This document shows positions 16,813 through 25,377 of a stretch of DNA of 38,050 nt, piece by piece; within the stretch, counting starts at the first letter, position 1, and each line of letters starts with the position of its first letter. Made by a program: the position numbers and the translations under genes. The notes under the pieces are model-generated. The model did no database searches. It saw only the letters and a list, made by a program, of their open reading frames with translations, and had not been told where the DNA came from. Source of the DNA: an uncultured delta proteobacterium (GTDB lineage: Bacteria; Bdellovibrionota_C; UBA2361; OMII01); NCBI GenBank assembly GCA_903904735.1, contig CAIVDM010000234.1:1-38050 (forward strand), in the 5' to 3' direction.

Positions 16813-17369
16813 CAGATAAGTTAGAGCACGCGGCCCGCCGCATAATTGAGGAGATAGGAGAGGACCCGAATCGAGAGGGGCTGACGCGAACTCCACTTCG
16901 CTTCGCGAAGGCATGGCGTGAGATCACCAGCGGCTACAAACGAACAGTAGGTGAGATAGTCGGGGATGGTATTTTCTCAGCCGAGAGTGACGATGTCGTG
17001 ATAGTGGCGAACATGAAGTTTTTCTCCACATGCGAACATCACCTTTTGCCGTTCTTTGGTGAGTGTTCAGTCGCGTATATTCCGGATAAGAAAATTATTG
17101 GGCTCTCCAAGATTCCGAAACTCGTGCATATGTATTCGCAGCGCGTGCAAGTCCAAGAAAGGCTGACGCGACAGATAGGTGAAGCTATCGCTGAGGTCAT
17201 AGCCCCTCGTGGAGTCGCGGTGCTTATCAAAGCCACGCACTTGTGCTCAGTGATGCGGGACATTCAAGACCATGACGCTCCTATGATCAGCGCCTACACC
17301 CAGGGGGTGTACCGTGAGGATAACGCGCACCTGGATTTTTTCAGACGGACGGTTGGATATGGCAGCTAA
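16809..17369 (+). CDS. folE: GTP cyclohydrolase I
   Basis: A 186-residue enzyme that converts GTP to 7,8-dihydroneopterin triphosphate, the shared start of folate and biopterin synthesis. The zinc ligands Cys75 and His78 (STCEHHLLPF) and Cys146 (THLCSVMR) are all present. REGLTRTPLR, HVAYIP-like VAYIPDKKIIGLSKIPKLV, and QVQERLT follow the family. It starts with GTG overlapping the PTPS stop (GTGA), so translation is coupled. Because the rest of this unit is pterin-specific, it probably feeds BH4 here; whether the genome has a second folE for folate cannot be seen. Confidence 0.95.
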   Translation: MTDKLEHAARRIIEEIGEDPNREGLTRTPLRFAKAWREITSGYKRTVGEIVGDGIFSAESDDVVIVANMKFFSTCEHHLLPFFGECSVAYIPDKKIIGLSKIPKLVHMYSQRVQVQERLTRQIGEAIAEVIAPRGVAVLIKATHLCSVMRDIQDHDAPMISAYTQGVYREDNAHLDFFRRTVGYGS

Positions 17370-18057
17370 AAAGCTAGGAGCCATTGTCACTGGCGCAAGC
17401 CGCGGAATAGGTAATGCCATCGCGAATGATTTGGCTGCGCAGGGATATTCCCTAGGCTTGATAGCGCGGGTGGAAGAGGATCTAAGAGCGGCGGCGCGGA
17501 AAATTCAGTTGTCGCATCCCGGAATATCAGTGTACGCCATGGCGTGTGACCTCGCCTCTGAGCAAGAGACTGAGAAGGCTGTCACGACGCTTCTCGATCA
17601 ACTCGGGTCAGTGTCGGTGCTCGTCAACAACGCCGGTGAGTACCTGCAGGGGACCTCGACTATGGAACCCGAGCGGCTCAGACGCCTTCTTGAGGTGAAC
17701 TTTGTGGCCGCGTGTCGTCTCGTTCAAGCCGTGTTGCCAAAAATGAAAGAGGGGAAGTCTGGGTATATCTTTAACATCGCCTCAATCTGTGGTGTTGAGG
17801 CGTATCCGGAAGTAGGTGGATATTGCGCCTCTAAGTTCGCGTTGGTTGGTTATAGTGAAGCCCTTGATCAAGAGCTGGCGAACTATGGCATCAAAGTCAC
17901 CGCTATTTGCCCAAGTTGGGTAACGACACGAATGTCGAGCCGAAGCCCTGTTCCTCCGGAGTTGAGAATACAACCGGAAGATATGGCAAGCACAGTTCGG
18001 TATCTTTTATCGCTGACACCCGCGGCGCGGGTTAGGCAGGTGGTCGTTCATTGTTAA
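17359..18057 (+). CDS. Short-chain dehydrogenase, probable sepiapterin reductase-like
   Basis: A 232-residue short-chain dehydrogenase. The NADP-binding TGASRGIG is at 11-18, with an arginine in LIARVEE as usual for NADPH, NNAG at 90-93, and the catalytic Ser142, Tyr155 and Lys159 (YCASK). By sequence alone it could be a FabG-type reductase. Its place, overlapping the end of folE by 11 bases and directly before phhA, suggests the final reduction of 6-pyruvoyl-tetrahydropterin to BH4. The ATG at 17359 is chosen because it begins a normal Rossmann N-terminus; the longer frame only runs back through folE. Function as sepiapterin reductase is inference from context. Confidence 0.85.
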   Translation: MAAKKLGAIVTGASRGIGNAIANDLAAQGYSLGLIARVEEDLRAAARKIQLSHPGISVYAMACDLASEQETEKAVTTLLDQLGSVSVLVNNAGEYLQGTSTMEPERLRRLLEVNFVAACRLVQAVLPKMKEGKSGYIFNIASICGVEAYPEVGGYCASKFALVGYSEALDQELANYGIKVTAICPSWVTTRMSSRSPVPPELRIQPEDMASTVRYLLSLTPAARVRQVVVHC

Positions 18058-18077
18058 GGCGTGAGTGAGGTTCTACA

Positions 18078-18974
18078 ATGGAAGGTCTTACGACAACGAA
18101 AGCTCCGTTCATCGAGAAAGCCCAGGCGTCTGGCCAACGGTTTATTCATCAGCCCTATGAGCTCTATTCCGAGGAAAATCATTTCGCGTGGGCTTCTCTC
18201 TACGCCCGAATCCAGGCTCGATGGCTGCGTCACGCCACGCCGAAATTTCTTGAGGGTGTCGCGAAACTAAACCTTGATCCGCGACGCATCCCAAAAATAG
18301 AGGAGATCAATAAGTTTTTGAGCCCATTGACAGGCTTTTCGGCTAAGCCCGTAAGTGGATACATCCCAGCGTTCATCTTTTTTGACTGTCTGAGGAATCG
18401 TGACTTTCCCACGACCGTCACAATACGAGATAGCTCCAAGCTCGATTACCTGCCTGAACCGGATATGTTTCATGATGTAGCTGGGCATGTGCCGATGCAC
18501 ACCGACAAGGCGTTCGCGGACACTCTTGTGCGTTTTGGTGAATTCGCGCTGTCCGCGGCACTTATTATTCAGGACCTCAAGGACAAAGAAGAGCAGGCGA
18601 ATCGGGCCCGCAGCATCATACGTGCCCTGGCGAGATTTTTTTGGTTTACCGTCGAGTTCGGCCTGATGAGATCAGAAGGCGACATAAAGGTGTATGGAAG
18701 TGGTCTTCTGAGCTCATACGGTGAGATAGTCCACTGTATCGAAAGCCCCGAAGTGCAGCGGTATCCGATCCAACTTGAATGGGTAGTTAATCAGCACTTT
18801 GAGATCCACCATTATCAACCACTTCTTTTTATTGTTGATTCGTTCGATCATCTCTTTTCGCTGATCGATGAGCTAGAGCGGTGGCTGAAGGACGGGCGCC
18901 TTAACAACGTCGCCCCGGGTGAGCCATCAGTCAGTGAGGCTGATGTCGAGAGCTTCCTTACGGCGAAGATCTAG
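18078..18974 (+). CDS. phhA: Phenylalanine 4-monooxygenase (aromatic amino acid hydroxylase)
   Basis: A 298-residue iron-dependent hydroxylase that uses tetrahydropterin and oxygen to turn phenylalanine into tyrosine. The iron ligands are His132 and His137 in LPEPDMFHDVAGHVPMH and Glu193 in FFWFTVEFGL. KVYGSGLLSSYGE follows, as in the family. Length matches bacterial enzymes and there is no N-terminal regulatory ACT domain. The start is set by GAGG seven bases upstream of ATG 18078. It follows the reductase by 20 bases. The usual companion phhB (pterin carbinolamine dehydratase) is absent from the cluster. Confidence 0.94.
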   Translation: MEGLTTTKAPFIEKAQASGQRFIHQPYELYSEENHFAWASLYARIQARWLRHATPKFLEGVAKLNLDPRRIPKIEEINKFLSPLTGFSAKPVSGYIPAFIFFDCLRNRDFPTTVTIRDSSKLDYLPEPDMFHDVAGHVPMHTDKAFADTLVRFGEFALSAALIIQDLKDKEEQANRARSIIRALARFFWFTVEFGLMRSEGDIKVYGSGLLSSYGEIVHCIESPEVQRYPIQLEWVVNQHFEIHHYQPLLFIVDSFDHLFSLIDELERWLKDGRLNNVAPGEPSVSEADVESFLTAKI

Positions 18975-19024
18975 ACTAGCATCCCTTCACGGAAACCCGC
19001 AGGTTCACTTGCTCCGGAGTGGTA

Positions 19025-19918
19025 ATGATGTTTCAAGATAATTTTCGTCCTTTTCCTCCGAGTGAACTCGAGCGGTACCAGCAAAAACTAAACGATCCCA
19101 AGCCGGTACTGCATCCCGCACCCCAGGAACTTAAAAACGCTCCTCGCGGATACGCCGAAATCAACGTCATGTACCACAAAGCTCTCTTCGATAGGCGTGG
19201 GACTTCCGTACGTTTAGAGTTTAATCCCAAAGACCCGGTCAACAAAGAAATCCTCAAACGCGTTGAATCTGACTTCTGCCGAGAGCTATATACTCTCGCT
19301 CAAAGATACGAGATCCAGAAGCATGGATTCTCCATATCGATTCAGGACCGTTCCGTAATGACGGGGAAAGGCGCGGCGGAGTACTACCTGCGGGTGGAAG
19401 TGCTCGATGGAAATCTGCGCCCGACCATAATGACGGATGGTTGCGTACAGAGCTTCCAAAAGGCTCCAGTCGCGTTCATGGTTTGTTGGGATACGCGCGC
19501 TCGCGAGGCATTCGCCCGTCCAATGCTCACGACCACCGCGTTTAATGAAGTTATGGAGCATCTACGTGGAACCCCACTTTCTGAGCTGGCGAGATTTCCG
19601 AGCCCTAATTATGCCTTTTTGATGATATGTAACGCGATTCAGAAATACATCGACGATCGAGATGTCAGGAGTCGAATCGGATTTTTCGTGGATGACAGGG
19701 AGTACGTTGGGCAATATCTCTCATCTTCCCGTGAGTACGAAGGGATCGCTAAAGAGATCGTCGGGCTTGAGGTGCTGGGAGGATGTTACTCGCCACATGT
19801 TGCGGTGACGAGCGTGGTGGATGGAACGCCGACGCGGTTTGAGCTCGAAATTAAGAGACATTTCAATTTTGGCTGGGTCGCCGCTCAAGTTAAGCGCGTC
19901 ACGCCACTCGTGACGTGA
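19025..19918 (+). CDS. Unknown protein in the pterin/phenylalanine hydroxylase operon
   Basis: A 297-residue protein of no family I can name. It starts at ATG 19025 with GGAG five bases upstream; ATG 19028 is equally possible. It has no signal peptide or membrane span. The N-terminus is Pro-rich (FRPFPPSELERYQQKLNDP). The body mixes charged strands and helices (YAEINVMYHKALFDRRGTS, AAEYYLRVEVLDGNLRP), and it ends in alternating hydrophobic/basic residues (RHFNFGWVAAQVKRVTP) suggesting a beta sheet. It lies 50 bases after phhA with no terminator seen between, so it is probably in the same transcript. A role in pterin recycling or regulation is possible but not shown by any motif. Confidence 0.75.
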   Translation: MMFQDNFRPFPPSELERYQQKLNDPKPVLHPAPQELKNAPRGYAEINVMYHKALFDRRGTSVRLEFNPKDPVNKEILKRVESDFCRELYTLAQRYEIQKHGFSISIQDRSVMTGKGAAEYYLRVEVLDGNLRPTIMTDGCVQSFQKAPVAFMVCWDTRAREAFARPMLTTTAFNEVMEHLRGTPLSELARFPSPNYAFLMICNAIQKYIDDRDVRSRIGFFVDDREYVGQYLSSSREYEGIAKEIVGLEVLGGCYSPHVAVTSVVDGTPTRFELEIKRHFNFGWVAAQVKRVTPLVT

Positions 19919-20001
19919 CGACGCCTCGCGGGGTAAGTCGCCTCAAAAGGTACAAGAGCCATCACTCACATCCGAGTACCTACCGCGGAAAGAGCGATGG
20001 A

Positions 20002-21135
20002 CTACTCAACAGCTTCGCCTAGTTGTTTAAGAGAGAGGATCTTTATAACTCCGGGTTTAGTTAGGTCGAGCAATCCCTCTCGCTCAAGATTTTTTGTCAC
20101 TCGAATCGCGGTCTCGGGAGTCGTTCCCGTCAGATCCGCGAGCTCCTTTCGAGTCAGGAATATACGGGTTTGATCGTCGGTGGCTGATGGGCGCCCAAAT
20201 CGCGGGGCGAGGGCGAGCAGCGCGGCGACGATGCGACTCTCAACTCGGGAATGAGCCAATCCGAGCGCCAAATCATTCGTTCGTCGATTACGACGCATTA
20301 ACTCAAGCGATATCTGACGATAAACGCTTGGAAATCGTTCGGCGATGGCTCGTAACTGTGATGTCGGCACCGCCAGGAGCTTCGCGTCGGTCTGACCACG
20401 AATCGCCGTGTCCAGCTCAGAGGGCTCAAGAGACCTCAAAATGCCCGTGCAGTCGCCGGGAATCAGAAGGTCAAGCGTTAGCTCTTTGCCGTGAGGGGTC
20501 GATTTGACGACCGCGAGGCGCCCTGACAACACCATGAAACCAAATTCGGGGCGCTCTCCATCGAGAGAGACGAACTCACCCGCGCTTACGTCTTGAATCA
20601 TGGCGGACCGAGCCAGATCGTGAAGTTCTTTAGGGGGGAGCCCTTCAAAGAGACTGAGCGCCTTGATCCCATCGTATTTGAACTGATCAGTCCCGTAGGT
20701 GGCGGTCTCTATCGCCTCGGTGAGCTCGGGTATCGCGTCGACTGGCTCTTCCACATAGGTTGGAGTCTTCGCTCGATGGAGAGCTATCTCGATGTTGGCA
20801 CGGAGCTCGTTGGGCTCAAACGGCTTCATCACGTACCCAGAGGGACGGGTGAGTTTCGCTCTTTGAAGCGTCGCCTCGTCGGAGTGGGCTGTAACAAAAA
20901 TTACGGGACAGCCAACTTTCTTTCCGATCTCCTCGGCGGCTTGAATCCCGTCGATCTCTCCTGGCATTGTTATGTCCATGAGCACGACGTCGGGACGAGA
21001 TTCTACCGCCTTGTCCACGGCGGCGCGTCCCGAGGAGACTTGACCAACTACTGAGTACCCAACCGATTCAAGTTCGTGAGTGATATCGAGAGCGACTAAA
21101 GCCTCGTCTTCCGCAATAAGTACCTTCGTTGTCAT
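20002..21135 (-). CDS. Receiver domain fused to CRP/FNR-type regulator
   Basis: A 377-residue transcription factor in three parts. Residues 1-120 are a receiver domain with acid pocket Glu9-Asp10, phosphorylated Asp54 (VLMDITMP), Thr82 and Lys104 (GYVMKPF). Residues ~155-275 form a cyclic-nucleotide-binding-type beta barrel (FEGLPPKELHDLARSA, GEFVSLDGE, FGFMVLSGRLAV). The C-terminal part is a Crp-type winged helix (TRKELADLTGTTPETAIRV). The barrel lacks an obvious FNR cysteine cluster. A GGAG sits five bases before the ATG. It is 193 bases behind the rluA-like gene. No sensor histidine kinase is adjacent, so the phosphate donor is unknown. Confidence 0.9.
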   Translation of the reverse strand: MTTKVLIAEDEALVALDITHELESVGYSVVGQVSSGRAAVDKAVESRPDVVLMDITMPGEIDGIQAAEEIGKKVGCPVIFVTAHSDEATLQRAKLTRPSGYVMKPFEPNELRANIEIALHRAKTPTYVEEPVDAIPELTEAIETATYGTDQFKYDGIKALSLFEGLPPKELHDLARSAMIQDVSAGEFVSLDGERPEFGFMVLSGRLAVVKSTPHGKELTLDLLIPGDCTGILRSLEPSELDTAIRGQTDAKLLAVPTSQLRAIAERFPSVYRQISLELMRRNRRTNDLALGLAHSRVESRIVAALLALAPRFGRPSATDDQTRIFLTRKELADLTGTTPETAIRVTKNLEREGLLDLTKPGVIKILSLKQLGEAVE

Positions 21136-21328
21136 ACGTCTCCGTAAAATACGCCGTTTGTGCGCTTCTGTGTTTTCGAAGCGGGTGCAGCATAGCGGAT
21201 AACAGCTTGTCTTTGAACAACAATTGGCGCTCCTTCGCTACGTCGGTTGTTGGCGCATGATCAAAGTCAGACACGAGCGAAATACTCGTCTGAGTGTCTT
21301 GACTCCTCGGAAGCTAGTTTTTCGGACG

Positions 21329-22297
21329 CTACAGCGAGCCGATCTTCTCGATCGACGACCTCATCCAGTCTCTTTGAAACCGCGTGGGGACTAAGCATTC
21401 GACACGTCTTCCATCGATCGGATGGAGAAATGAAATGTATGAGCTGACTAAGTGTAAATACGACGCGCCGTGTCCTCCATAGAACTTGTCTCCGAAGAGC
21501 GGTAAGGCGTTCGCCGCCGCGTGAACTCTGATTTGGTGAGTTCGACCGGTGACAGGCTGCGCGCACAAAACCACGACATCCTGATCTGATGATCTTTCGA
21601 CGCCTAGATTCGTGAATATAGTTTCCGCGGTTTGACCCTGCTTTGATGGTGAGATCCGTAGAACTGGATGTAGAGGATCTCTGCCTATCAATCCGCGCTC
21701 AATGCGCGTATCCCACGGGCATACCCCGGTGGTAGCGCAGAGATACCGCTTCGTGACGCGACGACTCTCGAACGCTTGCTGTAGTGGCGCGTGAGCCCGG
21801 GAAGCGGTGCTCACGAGGACAAGACCTTGCGCGGACACATCGAGACGTGACGGCATATGAATAGTCATGCCTAGCAATCTCTCCAGTGACTTCTTCAGGC
21901 TGTAGTGTCGCTGCTCTTTGGCCGGCATACTCGATAAGCTCGCTGGCTTGTAGGCGATAGCGATGTCTCCATCAGAATAGATAATCGCCTTCTCCGTCAC
22001 CTCGGGGTATATGTGAGGAGCTTCTGAAATCGGGAACTTCGGTTCGTAGTACTCAACTCGACACGGGAAGGAAAGCGCTTGGTCAGAGAGCGCTGGATGC
22101 CCGTTGATATAGATACCCCCAAAATCAAATCGCTCAGGCCAGGAGTCTTTGGGAATGCTCGAGAGCTCCCGTTCAAGAACCTCCATGAGCCGACGAGGCG
22201 ATCCCTCTGAGGTGAGGTAGGTCCAACACCAATAGCGAGTTCGCAGTGTGTCGTTTACTATATCAAGGCGCGGGTCGCTCGAAGATGCGTTAATCAT
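21329..22297 (-). CDS. RluA-family pseudouridine synthase
   Basis: A 322-residue enzyme that isomerises uridine to pseudouridine in rRNA or tRNA. An N-terminal S4-like stretch is visible (FGGIYINGHPA). The catalytic block reads PSRLDVSAQGLVLVS with the catalytic Asp at ~153; the family usually has HRLDxxTSGLLL, so the first residue is Ser rather than His. Later motifs fit (RVTKRYL, PVTGRTHQIRVH, LFGDKFYGG). The ATG at 22297 starts 20 bases after the previous stop and has no good ribosome site. It is the last gene of a four-gene unit. The exact target nucleotide cannot be read. Confidence 0.88.
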   Translation of the reverse strand: MINASSSDPRLDIVNDTLRTRYWCWTYLTSEGSPRRLMEVLERELSSIPKDSWPERFDFGGIYINGHPALSDQALSFPCRVEYYEPKFPISEAPHIYPEVTEKAIIYSDGDIAIAYKPASLSSMPAKEQRHYSLKKSLERLLGMTIHMPSRLDVSAQGLVLVSTASRAHAPLQQAFESRRVTKRYLCATTGVCPWDTRIERGLIGRDPLHPVLRISPSKQGQTAETIFTNLGVERSSDQDVVVLCAQPVTGRTHQIRVHAAANALPLFGDKFYGGHGASYLHLVSSYISFLHPIDGRRVECLVPTRFQRDWMRSSIEKIGSL

Positions 22298-22316
22298 GAA
22301 CGACCGATGCGAGACA

Positions 22317-22985
22317 CTATCGCTTGACCGAGCCTTTGCTGTTCTGAAACTTCTTAATCGCGTGATCAATTCGTGACAGACGATCGATCAGTTCAGAGGC
22401 GGGGAGATCCGCGCTGAGTTCGTCAGCTCGCGAAAGACCAAGTACCTGTTCGAACTTTTTGAGTTTGGCTAAGAAGTTTTTATCGAGAAGTTTCGAGATC
22501 CGAAGGCGGATTAGTTGCATCCGCTCCGTTCGTACATCGACCAACTGTTGTAGGGTGCCTGGACTGTTGAGTAACGCCACTGAGGTCGTGTCCTCAGCTG
22601 GACACTCTTTAATAGATCCAAGAATGTTTCTCGTTTCAGAGAGCAACGCTGGGGTTACATTCGCGTACGACGCCTTTCCATCAGCGTCATATACGACCGC
22701 TGTCGCTACGGAGTCATCCTGGAGAGCGCCACGACTTATCGAGAAAGAGACTTCGTAAAGCTTGTCTCCGATCTTTTTCACGGTCGCGTCCGCCACCTCT
22801 CGCGAATCGGTTGAGGAGAAAACTAAACCTTTCGCCCGAACTGGTTCAGGCTTTGCCTCGACCCAAACACTAACGGGAATTGAATTGCCGGGCAAATCGA
22901 GCGCGTGGCACGTATTATTACCGATTAGGAAGCCCACGATCGTCAACAATAGTCCACGTAATGGAGCGCGAGGATAAACGATCAT
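22317..22985 (-). CDS. Exported hypothetical protein in kinase operon
   Basis: A 222-residue protein with an N-terminal signal-like hydrophobic segment (residues ~7-28, PLRGLLLTIVGFLIGNN, then CHA). It is not a family I recognise. The central part is beta-like (SVWVEAKPEPVRAKGLVF, YEVSFSISRGALQ, ATAVVYDADGKASYANV). The C-terminal third is helical with many charged residues (RMQLIRLRISKLLDKNFLAKLKKF). Its ATG overlaps the stop of the previous gene by four bases. Probably periplasmic, and co-translated with the protein before it. Confidence 0.7.
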   Translation of the reverse strand: MIVYPRAPLRGLLLTIVGFLIGNNTCHALDLPGNSIPVSVWVEAKPEPVRAKGLVFSSTDSREVADATVKKIGDKLYEVSFSISRGALQDDSVATAVVYDADGKASYANVTPALLSETRNILGSIKECPAEDTTSVALLNSPGTLQQLVDVRTERMQLIRLRISKLLDKNFLAKLKKFEQVLGLSRADELSADLPASELIDRLSRIDHAIKKFQNSKGSVKR

Positions 22986-23584
22986 TGCTGCTCCTTCGTT
23001 GATAAAGCTATCTTCATTTCCTCAACTAATTTAAGGGATGACTCAAGACTTAGTGTCTCAAGTTCAAGCTCTTTTGATTTCGCCACCAGGGTCGCTATCT
23101 CTTTATTGTACGCCGCGGTTGAGACCTTGTCCGGCTCCGCTATCTTGAAGTGCGGGATACAAGGGCGCTTCACAATGAACTTCTCAGAGGTTGTTATTGA
23201 TCCGTCCGGCTGGTGCAAAATAAACTGGTAGGTCATGGCGGCGACCGGTGTTGGAACGTCGATGCTGTAGGTCGGATGATCAGCGCTATTCAGCTTACCC
23301 TTCGGGAAGGCGATGTCGATGAAGCGACCATCCTTGGCACCAACGAGCCTAATTGTGGTGGTAATATCAACCGTATTTAAAGTCTCAACCTTGATTTGCA
23401 TCAGGCTGCCCAACGGGGGAATCGTCGAGGGAAGGGGAGCTCGGTGCACCAGCGCGATCCTTCTAGGCGCTTCCGACTCTTGAGCCGAGCTGCCCGGAGG
23501 ATTAGGGAGTAGAGCTAGCATTGAGGCCAGCACGCCGATCTGGCATCGCCTGCGACTGAACACGAACAAGGAGCTTAGGGACAT
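22982..23584 (-). CDS. Exported hypothetical protein in kinase operon
   Basis: A 200-residue protein with a signal-like N-terminus (SRRRCQIGVLASMLALL then SSAQ, a likely cleavage point). The mature part has an immunoglobulin-like beta character (MQIKVETLNTVDITTTIRLV, YSIDVPTPVAAMTYQFIL) and a C-terminal helical stretch (ATLVAKSKELELETLSLESS). Function unknown. The ATG at 23584 is chosen because a longer frame begins with TTG inside the kinase gene. It begins 14 bases after the kinase stop and overlaps the next gene by four bases. Its layout (beta part then a helix) mirrors that of the next gene, so they may form a pair. Confidence 0.7.
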   Translation of the reverse strand: MSLSSLFVFSRRRCQIGVLASMLALLPNPPGSSAQESEAPRRIALVHRAPLPSTIPPLGSLMQIKVETLNTVDITTTIRLVGAKDGRFIDIAFPKGKLNSADHPTYSIDVPTPVAAMTYQFILHQPDGSITTSEKFIVKRPCIPHFKIAEPDKVSTAAYNKEIATLVAKSKELELETLSLESSLKLVEEMKIALSTKEQQ

Positions 23585-23598
23585 AAGGGTACGGTTTC

Positions 23599-25377
23599 CT
23601 ACGAAGCGAGCTTTGCGTTCCAAACACCGGATTCGCCGGTGACCATATCCGTAAACGTACCAGTTATTTGTCCCTCTGACAGCTCCCCATTAAATCGAAG
23701 AATTATACCATTTGAGCGGAAGGTTGGGGCGTCCACAAAAGAGCCGTCTTCCTGTACTACCGTCGTAGCGGCGGGAATCCAGCCGTCAACGCCTAAGATG
23801 AGCACCAACTCATTGGACTGAGAATTTGATACTAGGAGAAGAGGGGTGACCAGATCTGGCAAAAGTCCCTTGAGAGCTCCGACATAGCGCCCTTCTGGAA
23901 GGCTCTGGAAGAACGAATTGGGAGAATCTGCCGAGACCTCCTCTACTGGTGCCGCTAGGACCGGTTCTTGGACGTTAGGGCGAGTTGCCGTGGAGAGCTG
24001 TCTCTTACCGCTTGGCACTGAAACCATCGAAAGAACGCCAACCGTGAGTAGAGCGGAAACGCCCGCGACAAGGGCCACACGTTTGGGTGTTGGAAGCCGC
24101 GACAGCGCGTCGAGCATTGATGAAAGGAGAGCTTTTGGCCCCGATGCGCCAATATCAATTTCTACAGGAGCGCTTGGAAAGAGATCTCGCCGTAATTGCT
24201 TTGTCATACCTAGAGGCTCGCCAGATTCAGTCTCGATTTGAGAGCGACGTTGTTGAACGTGTTCACGTCGTTGAGAGTCCTTGGAGACGATACTCTTAAT
24301 GCGATCGAGATCGAGTTTCTCAGTTCTCTGCGTAGCGCGCGCCGGAGGCGTTGATGGAGCGCGGTCGGTATTCGCGGGTTCCTCCAAAGAGAGCTCGATC
24401 TCTTCAGCGGAATCTAGTTCACTCGATTCCTCATAGAGCGCGGCGCTATTCACGATGGAATTAGCCACGCTCGGGGCAACTTGTGTTTTTGTTGTGTCGA
24501 TCGACACACTTTCCACCGCGGGCGTCTTCGTCGCGGCGCGGAATGAAGTGTCAGTGAGGGCGCGCATCGCGTCAGCGGCGGTCTGAAACCGGTCCTGCGC
24601 GTCAAACTCTAAGAGAGTCTTAATTACATCAGCTATATGTGGAGGGAGTGATGGAGCCAGTTCCTTGAGAGGTCGAATTGATCCAGAGCGGCGCGCCTCT
24701 AACTGCTCAGCCATTGAACTGGAAGCGAATGGATGTTGTCCAGCTATCATCTCATAAAAGCAGAGTCCAAGCGCGTAGAGGTCGGAACGAGAATCATATC
24801 GGGTTCCTTCGAGTGATTCCGGCGGAAGATAGGCGAATGTTCCCACGCCACGTTTGAGCTCGTCTAGCTCAGGCTCATCGCCGGGCAAAAGCGCCAAGCC
24901 AAAATCCGCCAGGCGAATTTCTTGCTCACTGACCACGAGGATATTCTCAGGCTTAAGATCACGATGAACAACACCCGTAGCGTGGATAAAGTCGAGCGCC
25001 TCAAGAGACTGCTGTAAAAATCTAACGGCTTGTTCCCCTAAAAGAGGGGAGCCTTTTGTGGTGACGTACTTCGTGAGATCTCCGAAGGGCGCGTACTCCA
25101 TAGACAGGTAGCAGAGCTCGTCAATGGAGTGAAAGTCATCTAGTCTTACGACATATCGATATCGGCAAGAGACAAGCGTTAACGCTTCTTTCCTAAGACG
25201 GTCAGAGAGTGACGCTCCGTTCTTGCGATTGATGAGAACCTTAAGCGCGACTTCTTGCCCAGAACCGTTGATGTGGCGAGCGTGGTACACAACGCTGTCA
25301 GCGCCGCGCCCGACGATCGAGAGGATCTCGTATCGACCGTCAAATATCTTCCGTTTTGTGTTGCTCGGAAGTGCCAT
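23599..25377 (-). CDS. Transmembrane eukaryotic-type Ser/Thr protein kinase
   Basis: A 592-residue Hanks-type kinase. The glycine loop is GRGADSVVY (23-31), ATP lysine is Lys46, the catalytic loop is HRDLKPEN (138-145) with Asp140, DFG is at 158-160, and LPPES near 184-188 takes the place of APE. After the kinase domain (~residue 280) comes a Ser/Thr/Glu-rich linker, one membrane span at 433-453 (VALVAGVSALLTVGVLSMV), and a ~140-residue extracytoplasmic domain (residues ~454-592), which looks beta-rich. It is not the PASTA type. It should phosphorylate cytosolic proteins in response to something sensed outside. It heads a run with two exported proteins and an RluA enzyme. Confidence 0.92.
   Translation of the reverse strand: MALPSNTKRKIFDGRYEILSIVGRGADSVVYHARHINGSGQEVALKVLINRKNGASLSDRLRKEALTLVSCRYRYVVRLDDFHSIDELCYLSMEYAPFGDLTKYVTTKGSPLLGEQAVRFLQQSLEALDFIHATGVVHRDLKPENILVVSEQEIRLADFGLALLPGDEPELDELKRGVGTFAYLPPESLEGTRYDSRSDLYALGLCFYEMIAGQHPFASSSMAEQLEARRSGSIRPLKELAPSLPPHIADVIKTLLEFDAQDRFQTAADAMRALTDTSFRAATKTPAVESVSIDTTKTQVAPSVANSIVNSAALYEESSELDSAEEIELSLEEPANTDRAPSTPPARATQRTEKLDLDRIKSIVSKDSQRREHVQQRRSQIETESGEPLGMTKQLRRDLFPSAPVEIDIGASGPKALLSSMLDALSRLPTPKRVALVAGVSALLTVGVLSMVSVPSGKRQLSTATRPNVQEPVLAAPVEEVSADSPNSFFQSLPEGRYVGALKGLLPDLVTPLLLVSNSQSNELVLILGVDGWIPAATTVVQEDGSFVDAPTFRSNGIILRFNGELSEGQITGTFTDMVTGESGVWNAKLAS

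Noticed and set aside
20094..20507. Plus-strand 137-codon frame
   Set aside because: Antisense to the Crp-type domain of the regulator; composition is typical of a shadow frame.
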